Shown here: positions 1 to 9,410 of the stretch, piece after piece
Layout of the letters: each line of letters opens with the position of its first letter
Position numbering within the stretch: the first letter of the stretch is position 1
Assembly (NCBI RefSeq): GCF_900116375.1
Contig: NZ_UETB01000005.1
Span: 150,184 to 214,183, forward strand
Reading direction: 5' to 3'
Source: Georgenia satyanarayanai
GTDB taxonomy: Bacteria; Actinomycetota; Actinomycetes; Actinomycetales; Actinomycetaceae
DNA: 64,000 nucleotides
Notes under the pieces: generated by a model
Told to the model about the DNA's origin: nothing
The model's database searches: none
Seen by the model: only the letters and a program-made list of their open reading frames with translations
Made by a program: the position numbers and the translations under genes

Positions 1-719
1 ATGACGGCCCGGACCCGCTGGCCCATCGGGCCGATGCACGCGCCCTTGGCGTTGAGGCCGGGGACCGTGGAGGCGACGGCGATCTTCGTGCGGTGCCCGG
101 CCTCGCGGGCCAGCGCCTTGATCTCGACGCTGCCGTCGGCGACCTCGGGAACCTCGAGGGCGAACAGCTCGCGCACGAGGTTGGGGTGGGTGCGCGAGAG
201 GGTGACCGAGGGCCCCTTGGCGCCGCGTGCCACCTCCAGGACGTAGGCGCGCAGGCGGTCCCCGTGGCGGTAGGTCTCGGTGGGCACCTGCTCGTGGGCG
301 GGCAGCACGGCCTCGAGCTCGCCGATGTCGACGAGGACGACGCGCGGGTCACGTCCCTGCTGGACGACACCGGCGATGAGCGTGCCGGCGCGGTCGCGCA
401 GCGAACCCATGACCTGGTCGTCCTCGGCGTCGCGCAGCCGCTGGACGATGACGCTGCGGGCGGTGGCGGTGGCGATGCGGCCGAACCCGCTGGGGGTGTC
501 GTCGTACTCGCCGACGGCGGTGCCCTCCTCGTCGACCTCGGTCGCCATGACGGTGACGCGACCGGTGCGGCGGTCGACCTCCACACGGGCCCGCTCCGCG
601 GCGCCAGGGGTGCGCTGGTAGGCCAGGAGGAGTGCCTCCTCGATCGCGCCGACCAGCACGTCGAGGCGGATCTCGCGCTCGCTCTCGATCAGGCGCAGCG
701 CGTTCATGTCGATGTCCAT
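1..719 (-). CDS. nusA: Transcription termination/antitermination factor NusA (N-terminal part, runs off window)
   Basis: The first 239 codons of NusA, the RNA-polymerase-binding elongation factor for pausing, termination and antitermination. The protein starts [15 protein letters not shown], which matches the NusA N-terminal RNAP-binding domain. An S1 domain follows (around residues 105-175, with [16 protein letters not shown]), and then the start of the first KH domain ([21 protein letters not shown]) where the window ends. The ATG at 719 is preceded by a strong GAGGAGG. It lies directly downstream of rimP, the conserved rimP-nusA order. The C-terminal KH domains and stop codon are outside the window, so intactness cannot be judged. 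Confidence 0.95.
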   Translation of the reverse strand, partial: MDIDMNALRLIESEREIRLDVLVGAIEEALLLAYQRTPGAAERARVEVDRRTGRVTVMATEVDEEGTAVGEYDDTPSGFGRIATATARSVIVQRLRDAEDDQVMGSLRDRAGTLIAGVVQQGRDPRVVLVDIGELEAVLPAHEQVPTETYRHGDRLRAYVLEVARGAKGPSVTLSRTHPNLVRELFALEVPEVADGSVEIKALAREAGHRTKIAVASTVPGLNAKGACIGPMGQRVRAV

Positions 720-728
720 GTGTCCTCC

Positions 729-1217
729 TCAGCCCTCTGCGGCAGCGTCTGCCGCACGCCCCAGCTCGGGCTCGACGGTGCCCGAGGTGATGTCGGGCAG
801 CGCGACGACCTGGCGCGTGCCCTCAGTGTCGATGACCACGTCCTCGCCGTCGACCGCGAGGACGCGGCCGCGCAGGGCGCCGGACGTGGTGCGCAGACGG
901 ACGAGGCGCCCCTCGGCACGGCGGTAGTGCCGGGCCGTCGTCAGGGGGCGGGTGACGCCCGGGGTGGAGACCTCGAGGGTGTACGTCCCGGGGACGACGT
1001 CGACGTCGTCGAGAGTCGTGGAGACCTGACGGGAGACGTCGGTGAGGAGGTCGGAGCCGACACCGCCGGGCCCGTCCGCGAGGTCGACGACGACCCGCAC
1101 GACGCTGCGCCGACCGGCCGCGCTCACGCTCACGTCCTCGAGGTACAGGCCGGCGTCGGTGACGACGGGCTCGAGGACGCGGCGCAGCTCGGCTGCGACG
1201 TCCGACGGGCGTGCCAT
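729..1217 (-). CDS. rimP: Ribosome maturation factor RimP
   Basis: A 162-residue RimP, needed for maturation of the 30S subunit in the cytoplasm. It shows the family pattern: an N-terminal alpha/beta domain (LRRVLEPVVTDAGLYLEDVSV), the central LTDVSRQVSTTLDD and YTLEVSTPGVTRPL segment, and a C-terminal Sm-like barrel (VRLRTTSGALRGRVLAVDGEDVVI). I chose the ATG at 1217 (MARPSDV) because AGGAG lies just upstream; the frame is open further upstream but those residues are not RimP-like. It sits 9 bp before nusA and is probably cotranscribed with it. Confidence 0.93.
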   Translation of the reverse strand: MARPSDVAAELRRVLEPVVTDAGLYLEDVSVSAAGRRSVVRVVVDLADGPGGVGSDLLTDVSRQVSTTLDDVDVVPGTYTLEVSTPGVTRPLTTARHYRRAEGRLVRLRTTSGALRGRVLAVDGEDVVIDTEGTRQVVALPDITSGTVEPELGRAADAAAEG

Positions 1218-1278
1218 GGTGCTCTCCTGGGGGCTCGGCTGCGGAACTCCCACACCTTACCCGCGAGGCGGGCCCGTC

Positions 1279-2190
1279 TCAGGAGAGGCCGGGCAGGGCC
1301 GGGAGTGCGGTATCCCACGACCGCGCCTGCCCGGCGGCGTAGGCCGCGGCGTCGAGCAGTCTCTCCCGGCCCTCGGCCGCCGTCCCGAGCAGGGCGACGT
1401 ACGCACCGACGACGTCGAGCTCGGCCGCCCCCGCCAGGGCGCGTTCCGGCCGCTCCGTTCCCGCCACGTCGCTGACGTCGTAGGCGACCTCGCGCTCGTC
1501 GTCCTCCGGCGCGACGGCGCCGGCGACCAGCCCGAGCTGCTCGGCGCGGGCGACGGCGGCGTCGCGCTGCGCGCCGCTGCTGCGGGCGGCGACGACCTCG
1601 AAGGCGTACCGGGCGGCGTCGACGGACCGCGAGGTCCGCGGGTCGACCGTTCCGGGCGCGGGGGCAGGTTGCGGCGCGGCCGGGAGACGCTCGGCCTCGA
1701 CGGACAGGGCGCGCGCGAGGTCGACGGCGAGCCAGGTGCGTGAGATCGCGACGGCGGCGAGGAGCTGGCCGAGCTCGCCGTCGTGGTCCAGCGCGTCCTC
1801 CCGGGCGGCGGCGGCGCTCTCCTCGAGGAGGTCGAGGACCTGCTGCGGCGTGGCGGGCGGGGCGGCCTCGGGGGTGGTGGGGTCCTCCGGGTACGCCGTC
1901 GCCTCCGGGCCGGCACCCGGCCACGGCTCCCACACGGCGCCGAGCGCCTCGTGGTGCTCGGCCGACGCGGCCTCGACGGCAGCGAGGACCTGCTCCAGGT
2001 CCCCGCCGTCGTCCGTCGCCACCGCGGCAGCGTCACGCAGCTCCGCGGCCGCCAGTGCGGCGCCCTGGCGGGCCTGCTCCACGGCGTCGGCGGTGGGCAC
2101 GACCGGGGGCGGCGTCTCGATCCGGACCCCGCAGCCCGTCAGTGTCAGCGCGGCGAGCAGCGCGGCCCCCAGCGCGCGGCGCGCGGGCAC
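1279..2190 (-). CDS. Ferritin-like (DUF4439-type) lipoprotein
   Basis: A 303-residue predicted lipoprotein. The N-terminus has a short charged region, a hydrophobic stretch and a lipobox (ALTLTGC, Cys at about residue 20), so it is probably anchored on the outer face of the membrane. The mature part is Ala/Glu-rich and helical. The C-terminal half (from about residue 165, with repeated helices such as SVDAARYAFEVVAARSSGAQRDAAVARAEQL) resembles the actinobacterial DUF4439 ferritin-like domain; no convincing metal-ligand set is obvious. It starts with GTG 2 bp after proS and lies upstream of rimP, a common actinobacterial arrangement. The biochemical role is unknown. Confidence 0.72.
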   Translation of the reverse strand: MPARRALGAALLAALTLTGCGVRIETPPPVVPTADAVEQARQGAALAAAELRDAAAVATDDGGDLEQVLAAVEAASAEHHEALGAVWEPWPGAGPEATAYPEDPTTPEAAPPATPQQVLDLLEESAAAAREDALDHDGELGQLLAAVAISRTWLAVDLARALSVEAERLPAAPQPAPAPGTVDPRTSRSVDAARYAFEVVAARSSGAQRDAAVARAEQLGLVAGAVAPEDDEREVAYDVSDVAGTERPERALAGAAELDVVGAYVALLGTAAEGRERLLDAAAYAAGQARSWDTALPALPGLS

Positions 2191-2192
2191 GG

Positions 2193-3983
2193 TCAGCTCG
2201 CGAGGGCGGACCGGACGGCCCCCGCAACCGCGTCGACGGCCTCGCCGACGGGCAGCTCGCGCCGCTCCCCCGTGGCGCGCTCGCGCAGCTCGACCTTGCC
2301 CTCGGCCAGCCCGCGGCCGACGACGAGGACGAGCGGCACACCGAGCAGCTCGGAGTCGGCGAACTTCACGCCGGCGGACATCTTGGGGCGGTCGTCGAGG
2401 AGCACCTCGATGCCCTGGGCGGTGAGCTCGGCGGCGATCCGCTCGGCCTCGGCGAAGACCTCGGGGTCCTTGCCGGTGGCGAGGAGGTGGACGTGGAAGG
2501 GGGCCAGGGGCATCGGCCAGGCGAGGCCCGAGTCGTCACACGTCGCCTCGGCGACGGCGGCGAGCGCACGGCTGACGCCGATGCCGTAGGAGCCCATCGT
2601 CACCGTGACGGCCTTGCCGTTCTCGTCGAGGACCTTGAGGCCGAGGGCCTCGGCGTACTTGCGGCCGAGGGCGAAGACGTGGCCGATCTCGATGCCGCGG
2701 GCCAGCTCGAGCGGTCCGGAGCCGTCCGGCGCCGGGTCCCCCGCACGGACCTCGGCGGCCTCGATGGTGCCGTCGGCGGTGAAGTCGCGGCCGGCGACGA
2801 GCCCGAAGACGTGCTTGCCCTCCGCGTCGGCGCCGGTGATCCAGCTCGTGCCGGGCACGACGCGCGGGTCGAGGAGGTAGCGCAGGGAGGTGCGGTCCTC
2901 GCCGTCGTCGCCGGCGTTCGGACCGATGACGGCGGGGCCGATGTAGCCCTTGACGAGCTCGGGACGAGTGGCGAGGTGCTCGTCGGTGGCGGGAGCGACG
3001 AGGGTCGGTTCGAGTGCCCCCTCGAGCCGCTTGAGATCGACCTCGCGGTCGCCGGGCAGCCCGACGACCACGAGCTCGTCCGTGCCGTCGGGGTGCGTGA
3101 GGGCGAGGACGACGTTCTTCAACGTGTCCGCCGCCGTCCACGGGCGGTCGGGGCGCGGGTAGAGCGCGTTGGCCTGCGACACGAGGGTGTCGATGGTCGT
3201 GGAGTCAGGGGTGTCGCGGACCTCCGCCGGGGGCAGGTCGCTCGCGTCGACGGGCTCGGGCACGGCGGTGAGGGCGGCCTCGACGTTGGCCGCGTACCCG
3301 CCGGGCGAGCGGACGAAGGTGTCCTCGCCGGACGGCGTCGGGAAGAGGAACTCCTCGGAGCGGGAGCCACCCATCGCACCGCTGGTGGCCGCGACGATGA
3401 CGTACTCCAGGCCCAGGCGGGTGAAGATCCGCTCGTAGGCCTCACGCTGGGCACGGTAGGAGCGCTCGAGGCCGGCGTCGTCGATGTCGAAGGAGTAGGC
3501 GTCCTTCATGATGAACTCGCGTCCGCGCAGGAGGCCGGCGCGGGGTCGGGCCTCGTCGCGGTACTTCGTCTGGATCTGGAAGAGCGTGAGCGGCAGGTCC
3601 TTGTACGAGGAGTACAGGTCCTTGACGAGGAGGGTGAACATCTCCTCGTGGGTGGGAGCGAGCAGGTAGTCGTTCTCGCGGCGGTCCTTGAGGCGGAACA
3701 GGTTCGGTCCGTACTCGGTCCAGCGGCCGGTCGCCTCGTAGGGCTCCCGGGGCAGCAGCGCCGGGAAGTGGACCTCCTGCGCGCCGGCGGCGGTCATCTC
3801 CTCGCGGACGACCTGCTCGATCTTGCCGAGGACCCGCAGCCCGAGGGGCAGCCAGGTGTAGATGCCGGGGGCGGCGCGGCGGATGTAGCCGGCGCGCACG
3901 AGCAGCCGGTGGCTCGGCAGCTCGGCGTCCACCGGGTCTTCACGCAGGGTCCGCAGGAACAGGGTCGACATCCGCATCAGCAC
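2193..3983 (-). CDS. proS: Prolyl-tRNA synthetase
   Basis: A class II prolyl-tRNA synthetase of about 596 residues that charges tRNA-Pro in the cytoplasm. The N-terminus ([31 protein letters not shown]) and motif 2 region ([24 protein letters not shown]) are typical. An editing insertion of about 170 residues follows (roughly residues 215-390). Motif 3 is [15 protein letters not shown], and the C-terminal anticodon-binding domain has [22 protein letters not shown]. The frame is open upstream into repeat DNA; starts at 3983 (GTG), 3977 or 3971 (ATG) are all possible and none has a clear ribosome binding site. The preceding gap carries intergenic repeats. Confidence 0.94.
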   Translation of the reverse strand: MLMRMSTLFLRTLREDPVDAELPSHRLLVRAGYIRRAAPGIYTWLPLGLRVLGKIEQVVREEMTAAGAQEVHFPALLPREPYEATGRWTEYGPNLFRLKDRRENDYLLAPTHEEMFTLLVKDLYSSYKDLPLTLFQIQTKYRDEARPRAGLLRGREFIMKDAYSFDIDDAGLERSYRAQREAYERIFTRLGLEYVIVAATSGAMGGSRSEEFLFPTPSGEDTFVRSPGGYAANVEAALTAVPEPVDASDLPPAEVRDTPDSTTIDTLVSQANALYPRPDRPWTAADTLKNVVLALTHPDGTDELVVVGLPGDREVDLKRLEGALEPTLVAPATDEHLATRPELVKGYIGPAVIGPNAGDDGEDRTSLRYLLDPRVVPGTSWITGADAEGKHVFGLVAGRDFTADGTIEAAEVRAGDPAPDGSGPLELARGIEIGHVFALGRKYAEALGLKVLDENGKAVTVTMGSYGIGVSRALAAVAEATCDDSGLAWPMPLAPFHVHLLATGKDPEVFAEAERIAAELTAQGIEVLLDDRPKMSAGVKFADSELLGVPLVLVVGRGLAEGKVELRERATGERRELPVGEAVDAVAGAVRSALAS

Positions 3984-4049
3984 GCGGGCCAGCGTATCGC
4001 GCCCACTCGCCCGTTCCCGCCGACAGCCGAGTCCTCCGCACCCCCCGCC

Positions 4050-4268
4050 GCCGAGCGCTGACTTGTTACTCAACCCCAACGCCGAGCGCTGACTTGTTAC
4101 TCAACCCCAACGTCGAGCGCTGACTTATCAGTCACGCCCCCCACCGCCGAACCTCATGGGAAGGGGGCCGTAACAACTCAGCGCTCGGCAACGGAGGGTG
4201 AGACGCCGGGTAACAACTCAGCGCTCGGCAACGAGGGTGGGACGCGAAGTAACAACTCAGCGCTCGGC
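4050..4268. repeat. Intergenic repeat cluster A: three forward and three inverted copies
   Basis: Three copies of the core GCCGAGCGCTGACTTGTTAC start at 4050, 4081 and 4112 (exact 31-bp period; the third is degenerate with GTCGAGCG and TTATCAG). Three inverted copies at 4170-4189, 4210-4229 and 4249-4268 read GTAACAACTCAGCGCTCGGC. The two halves can pair as a large imperfect hairpin. The cluster fills the gap between the proS start and the GNAT gene stop. The same element recurs near 15.2, 15.9, 43.7 and 46.1 kb. No coding potential is seen. Confidence 0.9.
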
Positions 4269-4290
4269 GCTAGGGGGGTGCCGGGGCGCG

Positions 4291-5157
4291 TCAGAAGAGG
4301 ACGGTGGCGTAGGTGCCGACCTGCTCGAAGCCGGTGCGGCGGTAGGTCGCGATGGCCGGGGTGTTGTAGCCGTTGACGTAGAGGGAGACCACGGGCGCGG
4401 TGCGGCGGCGCACGTCCTCGACGACGGCGGCCATCGCCGGGGCCGCGACGCCCTGCCCCCGGTGCTCGGGATGGACCCACACGCCCTGGATCTGGGCGAC
4501 GCCGAGCGCGCACGCGCCGACCTCCGCCTTGAAGACGACACGCCGGCCCTCGGGGGCGTCCTCGATGCGGACGTAGGACCGCTGCGTCGAGACGAGCTCG
4601 TGGACCCGGGCCGCGTAGGCGCCACCGGAGGCGAGGGGCGAGTAGCCCACCTCCTCGGTGAACATCGCCACGCAGGCCGGGACGACGACGTCGAGGTCCT
4701 CCAGGCCGCTCAGCCGCACCCGCGGGTCGGGCTCGACGGCGGGGGTGGCGGAGATGGCCATCGACGGCTGGTCGCCGCGCACCTCGCGCGAGGGCAGCCA
4801 GCCGGGACCGAGACGGTCCCACAGGCCCAGCACCTGCTCGGCGGGGCCGACGATCGAGGAGGCCCGCCGCCCTCGGTTGCGCACGTGGTCGGCGACGGCG
4901 TCGAGCAGCTCCGGCTCGTCGACCGTGACAGGGACGAGATTGGCGCCGGACCAGCACAGCGCCCGCAGCTCGCCCTCGCGCCACACCCCGAGCAGCTCGG
5001 CGCCCGGCAGCCGGCGGCGCCCGAGCATCTCGACCTGGACGGCGGCGAGGACGTTGCCGACGGGGTCGGCGGCGCACAGCCCGAGGGCCAGCTCACGGTC
5101 CTCCTCCCGCAGGGGACGCACACGCGGTCCCACGGGGTGGCGCCACCTGCCCAGCAC
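4291..5157 (-). CDS. GNAT-family N-acetyltransferase (DUF4081 type)
   Basis: A 288-residue acetyltransferase-like protein. The C-terminal half (about residues 150-288) is a GNAT fold. Its acetyl-CoA loop is VWVHPEHRGQGVAAPAMAAV (an R/Q-x-x-G-x-A/G pattern), followed by SLYVNGYNTPAIATYRRTGFEQVG, typical of strands 5 to 7. The N-terminal half matches the DUF4081 region found on some actinobacterial GNAT proteins encoded beside ispG. The start is GTG at 5157, 10 bp after the ispG stop, so it is probably the last gene of the dxr-rseP-ispG transcript. The substrate cannot be inferred. Confidence 0.8.
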   Translation of the reverse strand: MLGRWRHPVGPRVRPLREEDRELALGLCAADPVGNVLAAVQVEMLGRRRLPGAELLGVWREGELRALCWSGANLVPVTVDEPELLDAVADHVRNRGRRASSIVGPAEQVLGLWDRLGPGWLPSREVRGDQPSMAISATPAVEPDPRVRLSGLEDLDVVVPACVAMFTEEVGYSPLASGGAYAARVHELVSTQRSYVRIEDAPEGRRVVFKAEVGACALGVAQIQGVWVHPEHRGQGVAAPAMAAVVEDVRRRTAPVVSLYVNGYNTPAIATYRRTGFEQVGTYATVLF

Positions 5158-5167
5158 GGGGGCCCGC

Positions 5168-6331
5168 TCAGCTGACGGAGACGACGGGTCCGCCGGCCTC
5201 GGACTCCAGGCCCATCTCCTCGGCGATCCGGTTGGCCTCGGCGATGAGCGTCTCGACGATCTGGTCCTCGGGGACGGTCTTGATGACCTCGCCCTTGACG
5301 AAGATCTGGCCCTTGCCGTTGCCGGACGCGACGCCGAGGTCCGCCTCGCGTGCCTCGCCGGGGCCGTTGACGACGCAACCCATGACGGCGACGCGCAGCG
5401 GGACGGTCATGCCCTCCAGGCCCGCGGTGACGTCGTCGGCCAGCTGGTAGACGTCCACCTGGGCGCGGCCGCAGGACGGGCAGGAGACGATCTCGAGCTT
5501 GCGGGGGCGCAGGTTGAGCGACTCGAGGATCTGGTTGCCGACCTTGATCTCCTCCACCGGCGGGGCGGAGAGGGAGACGCGGATGGTGTCGCCGATGCCC
5601 TTGGACAGCAGCGCACCGAAGGCGGTGGCGGACTTGATGGTGCCCTGGAAGGCGGGGCCGGCCTCGGTGACACCGAGGTGCAGCGGCCAGTCGCCCTGCT
5701 CGGAGAGCAGCTCGTAGGCGCGCACCATGACGACGGGGTCGTTGTGCTTGACCGAGATCTTGAAGTCGTGGAAGCCGTGCTCCTCGAAGAGGGAGGCCTC
5801 CCACACGGCGGACTCGACGAGCGCCTCCGGCGTGGCCTTGCCGTACTTCTTGAGCAGCCGCGGGTCCAGCGAGCCGGCGTTGACGCCGATGCGCAGGGAG
5901 ACGCCGGCGTCGGAGGCGGCCTGGGCGATCTCCTTGACCTTGTCGTCGAACTTGCGGATGTTGCCGGGGTTGACGCGCACCGCGCCGCAGCCGGCCTCGA
6001 TGGCCGCGAAGACGTACTTCGGCTGGAAGTGGATGTCGGCGATCACCGGGATCTGGGACTTCTTGGCGATGATCGGCAGCGCCTCGGCGTCCTTGTCCGT
6101 GGGGCAGGCCACGCGGACGATGTCGCAGCCGGAGGCCGTGAGCTCGGCGATCTGCTGGAGGGTGGCGTTGATGTCGTGGGTCTTCGTCGTCGTCATCGAC
6201 TGGACGCTGACCGGTGCGTCACCCCCCACCTCGACGTTGCCGACCCGGATCTTGCGGGTCGGCCGACGGGGAGCCAGCACGGGGGGCTGCTCCTTGACGT
6301 TCGGGATGCCGAGGGAGATCGGAGTACTCAC
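5168..6331 (-). CDS. ispG: 4-hydroxy-3-methylbut-2-enyl diphosphate synthase IspG (GcpE)
   Basis: IspG reduces 2-C-methyl-erythritol 2,4-cyclodiphosphate to HMBPP in the MEP isoprenoid pathway. The 387-residue protein has the TIM-barrel part ([39 protein letters not shown]) and the C-terminal iron-sulfur module, with cysteines in CPSCGR and [10 protein letters not shown] for the [4Fe-4S] cluster. I use the GTG at 6331 ([11 protein letters not shown]); upstream codons are not conserved-looking. It lies 39 bp after an rseP-like gene and close to dxr, so two MEP-pathway steps are probably coexpressed. Confidence 0.96.
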   Translation of the reverse strand: MSTPISLGIPNVKEQPPVLAPRRPTRKIRVGNVEVGGDAPVSVQSMTTTKTHDINATLQQIAELTASGCDIVRVACPTDKDAEALPIIAKKSQIPVIADIHFQPKYVFAAIEAGCGAVRVNPGNIRKFDDKVKEIAQAASDAGVSLRIGVNAGSLDPRLLKKYGKATPEALVESAVWEASLFEEHGFHDFKISVKHNDPVVMVRAYELLSEQGDWPLHLGVTEAGPAFQGTIKSATAFGALLSKGIGDTIRVSLSAPPVEEIKVGNQILESLNLRPRKLEIVSCPSCGRAQVDVYQLADDVTAGLEGMTVPLRVAVMGCVVNGPGEAREADLGVASGNGKGQIFVKGEVIKTVPEDQIVETLIAEANRIAEEMGLESEAGGPVVSVS

Positions 6332-6370
6332 CCGGCCAGTATCCCCCACCGCACCGCCTGCGTGCACGGC

Positions 6371-7684
6371 TCAGCCGGTGAGGGTGACCGGCCGCACGAT
6401 GTCGGCGTAGGCGAGCAGCAGGCTCATGCCCACCATCGCGACGACGACGACGTAGGTGAGGGGCAGCATCCGGGCGACGTCCACGGGGCCGGGATCCGGG
6501 CGCCCGCGCCACGCCGCGACCCGGCGGCGCAGGCCCTCCCACAGGGCGCCGGCGATGTGGCCGCCGTCGAGCGGGAGCAGCGGGATGAGGTTGAAGACGA
6601 ACAGCGCGAGGTTGAGGGAGGCGAGCAGGCCGAGCAGGTCCGCCGCCCGCTCGACGACGCCGTAGCGCTCGCTGTCGATGGAGGCGATCTCTCCCGCGAA
6701 GCGGCCCACGCCGACGAGCCCGACGACGCCCGGGTCACGCTCCTCCTCGCCGAAGGCCGCCTGGGCGACGTCGACGAGCCGTTGCGGCAGCGTGAGGACG
6801 ACCTCGAAGGTCGCGCCCACCGCCTCGACGACCCGGCCGGGCACGGCGCTGACGGGCTGCGGGACGAGCTCGGCGACCGGTCCGATGCCGACGAAGGGCT
6901 GCGGCTCGGTCACCGGCTCACCGGCGTCGTCGGTGAGGACCTCGCCGTCGACGACGACGGGCCGCTCGCTCATCGCGGGCGTCACCGTGACGGTGCGCTC
7001 CTGCCCGTCGCGCTCGACGACGACTGTCGCGGGGCTCGGCCCGGACGCGGCGATCGCCGCGCGCACGTCGTCCCAGCCCTCGACCGGGCGCCCGCCCCAG
7101 GACACGACGGTGTCCCCGGGCTGCAGGCCGGCGACTTCACCGGGCGCGGCGGGGTCCGTGTCGCTGCACTCGGTGGCGGCCTGGTCGGCCGGCAGGCACT
7201 CCTGGACGTTGCCGAGGGTGGCGGTGTAGGCGGGCACCCCGACGCCGACGAGGACGACGCTGAGGAGGACGACGGCGATGAGGAGGTTCATCACCGGCCC
7301 GCCGAGCATGACGACGAGCTTCTTCGGCACGCTGAGGGAGGAGAAGGTGCGGTGCTCCTCGCCCGGTCCGACCTCCGCGAGCGCGTACTCGCGCGCCTCC
7401 TCGACGAGGGTGGCGCGTCCGTCGCGGCGGCGGCGCACCGGCCGGTCGGACCGCGCGGGCGGGTACATCCCCACCATCCGGACGTAGCCGCCGAGCGGCA
7501 CGGCCTTGACGCCGTACTCGGTCTCCCCGCGCCGCCGGGACCACAGCGTGGGCCCGAAGCCGACGAAGTACTCGGTGACCTTGACGCCGAAGCGCTTGGC
7601 GGGCACGAGGTGCCCGACCTCGTGGAGCGCGATCGAGATGACGAGCCCGACGACGAGCACGAGGACGCCGACGAGGAAGCTCAT
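6371..7684 (-). CDS. rseP: Site-2 intramembrane zinc metalloprotease (M50, RseP/Rip1-like)
   Basis: A 437-residue membrane protease of the S2P family, which cleaves membrane-anchored regulators such as anti-sigma factors. The zinc site HEVGH lies in the first transmembrane helix (residues 21-25). The second signature NLIPLLPLDGGH lies near the C-terminus. Between them is a PDZ domain (GEVAGLQPGDTVVSWGGRPVEGWDDV). Three or four membrane segments are apparent. The start overlaps the dxr stop by ATGA (7681-7684), so translation is coupled. The dxr-rseP-ispG order is widely conserved in actinobacteria. The anti-sigma substrate is not encoded in the window. Confidence 0.94.
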   Translation of the reverse strand: MSFLVGVLVLVVGLVISIALHEVGHLVPAKRFGVKVTEYFVGFGPTLWSRRRGETEYGVKAVPLGGYVRMVGMYPPARSDRPVRRRRDGRATLVEEAREYALAEVGPGEEHRTFSSLSVPKKLVVMLGGPVMNLLIAVVLLSVVLVGVGVPAYTATLGNVQECLPADQAATECSDTDPAAPGEVAGLQPGDTVVSWGGRPVEGWDDVRAAIAASGPSPATVVVERDGQERTVTVTPAMSERPVVVDGEVLTDDAGEPVTEPQPFVGIGPVAELVPQPVSAVPGRVVEAVGATFEVVLTLPQRLVDVAQAAFGEEERDPGVVGLVGVGRFAGEIASIDSERYGVVERAADLLGLLASLNLALFVFNLIPLLPLDGGHIAGALWEGLRRRVAAWRGRPDPGPVDVARMLPLTYVVVVAMVGMSLLLAYADIVRPVTLTG

Positions 7685-8856
7685 CGCGCGCCTGCCAGCT
7701 CCCGGGCGCGGCGCCGGGCCCAGGCCTCGGCGTCGTGGACGGTGGCGAGGTCGAGGCTCTCGGCGGCGACGCCGTCGTGCTCGGCGAGGACCTGCTCGAG
7801 GATGTCGGTGATGGCGAGGAACGCCAGGCGCCCGTCGAGGAAGGCGGCGACGCACTCCTCGTTGGCGGCGTTGAGGACGGCGGGGTGGGTGGCCGAGGCA
7901 GCGGCCGCCTGCCGCGCCAGGCGCACGCCGCGGAAGGTGTCCTCGTCCAGCGGCTCGAAGGTCCAGCTCGTCGCCTGGTCCCAGCGGCACGGCGCGACGG
8001 CGCGCTGCGGGCGGGCGGGCCAGGACAGCGCGAGCGCGATGGGCAGGCGCATGTCGGGCGGGGACGCCTGGGCGATGGTCGAGCCGTCGACGAACTCGAC
8101 CATCGAGTGGACGATCGACTGCGGGTGGACGACGACGGTGATGTCCTCGACGGCGACGTCGAAGAGCAGGTGGGCCTCGATGAGCTCCAGGCCCTTGTTG
8201 ACGAGGGTCGCGGAGTTCACGGTGACGACCGGCCCCATGGCCCACGTGGGGTGGGCGAGCGCCTGGGCGGCGGTGACGCCGGTGAGCTCCTCGCGGCGCT
8301 TGCCGCGGAAGGGGCCGCCGGAGGCGGTGAGGACCAGCCGGGCGACCTCACCGTGGGTGCCGGAGCGCAGCGCCTGCGCCATCGCGGAGTGCTCGGAGTC
8401 GACGGGGACGATCTGGTCGGGCCGCTGCCGCGCCGCGCGCACGAGCGCGCCGCCGACGACGAGCGACTCCTTGTTGGCCAGCGCCAGGCTCGACCCGGCA
8501 CGCAGGGCCGCGAGTGTGGGCGCCAGGCCGACCGAGCCGGTGACCCCGTTGAGCACGACGTCGCTGCCGGCGCCGGCGAGCTCGGCCGCCGCGCCCTCCC
8601 CCACGAGCACCTCGATACCAGGGGCGGGCACGCCACGCTCCGCCGCGACGGCGGCGACGGCGTCACGCACGTCCGCGGCGCTGCCGCGGGAGACCGCGAC
8701 GAGCGGCACGTCGTGGTCGAGGACCTGCTCGGCGAGCAGCCGCACGTTCCCCCCGCCGGCGGCGAGGGCGGCGACCTCGTAGCCGCCGCGGGAGACGACC
8801 TCGAGGGCCTGCGTCCCGATCGAGCCGGTCGAGCCGAGGAGCGTGAGTGTGGTCAT
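7681..8856 (-). CDS. dxr: 1-deoxy-D-xylulose 5-phosphate reductoisomerase
   Basis: DXR makes 2-C-methyl-D-erythritol 4-phosphate with NADPH, the committed step of the MEP pathway. The 391-residue protein has the N-terminal NADPH motif LGSTGSIGTQALEV, the metal and substrate segment VDSEHSAMAQAL, the ASGGPFRG loop, and VVHPQSIVHSMVEFVDGSTIAQ. The ATG at 8856 ([14 protein letters not shown]) overlaps the stop of the upstream DivIVA-like gene by four bases, and its own stop overlaps rseP, so this is a tight transcript. Length and motifs are normal. Confidence 0.96.
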   Translation of the reverse strand: MTTLTLLGSTGSIGTQALEVVSRGGYEVAALAAGGGNVRLLAEQVLDHDVPLVAVSRGSAADVRDAVAAVAAERGVPAPGIEVLVGEGAAAELAGAGSDVVLNGVTGSVGLAPTLAALRAGSSLALANKESLVVGGALVRAARQRPDQIVPVDSEHSAMAQALRSGTHGEVARLVLTASGGPFRGKRREELTGVTAAQALAHPTWAMGPVVTVNSATLVNKGLELIEAHLLFDVAVEDITVVVHPQSIVHSMVEFVDGSTIAQASPPDMRLPIALALSWPARPQRAVAPCRWDQATSWTFEPLDEDTFRGVRLARQAAAASATHPAVLNAANEECVAAFLDGRLAFLAITDILEQVLAEHDGVAAESLDLATVHDAEAWARRRARELAGAR

Positions 8857-9410
8857 TCGACGGCCAGGAGGACCTCGACGGCGCGGTCGAGGTAGGCGTC
8901 GACGACTCCCTCGGCGTAGGCCTTGTCGCGACGGGCGGACGGGAAGGTGGCGGTGCGCAGCTCGGCGGCGGTGAGGTCGCCGTCGGCGTCGAAGTAGGCG
9001 ACGAGCCGGTCCATGAGGTCGTCGACGGCGTCGCGGTCGTAGCCGCGGCCCCGCTCGGGCGCCGCGAAACGCTCCCCGGCCGGGCGCACGAGGCGCGGGT
9101 AGAGCGTGGTGGCACGCTCGGCGATGCGGTCCATCCACGCCTGCTGGCCGTGCGCGGCGACGAAGGCGTCGCGGCGCCGCTGCACGAGCGCCGCCTCGAG
9201 GCGGTCCAGCGCGGAGTCCACCGAGCCGGTCGCGTAGCCGGCCCGGACGAGGTCGAAGGCCACCTGGCGGACCTCGGACTCGGTGAGGCCTGCGTCGGTG
9301 CCGGAGCGTCCCGCCTCGTAGGCCTGGCGGGCGCGGGTGAAGAACTCCTCGACCTGCTCGCGGTCGTACCCGGTGCTCGTCCGTCCCACGACCGGGAACA
9401 GCGTGCTCAT
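8853..9410 (-). CDS. DivIVA-domain-containing protein of unknown role
   Basis: A 185-residue soluble protein. It has two DivIVA-like helices with the [10 protein letters not shown] type signature: residues 15-24 ([10 protein letters not shown]) and about residues 125-135 ([13 protein letters not shown]). Each is followed by a segment suggesting a short repeat unit ([24 protein letters not shown] and [32 protein letters not shown]). No long coiled coil like that of true DivIVA/Wag31 is present. It overlaps rlmN and dxr by four bases on each side. A role linked to membrane or cell-pole recruitment is possible but is only inferred from the domain. Confidence 0.75.
   Translation of the reverse strand: MSTLFPVVGRTSTGYDREQVEEFFTRARQAYEAGRSGTDAGLTESEVRQVAFDLVRAGYATGSVDSALDRLEAALVQRRRDAFVAAHGQQAWMDRIAERATTLYPRLVRPAGERFAAPERGRGYDRDAVDDLMDRLVAYFDADGDLTAAELRTATFPSARRDKAYAEGVVDAYLDRAVEVLLAVE

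Noticed and set aside
1740..4061. A 773-codon plus-strand frame opposite proS
   Set aside because: Antisense to proS, no start signal and no recognisable domain; shadow of codon bias.
4658..8782. A 1374-codon open frame on the plus strand opposite ispG, rseP and dxr
   Set aside because: Low-complexity Arg/Ala/Ser composition and complete overlap with well-supported minus-strand genes; a GC-bias shadow.
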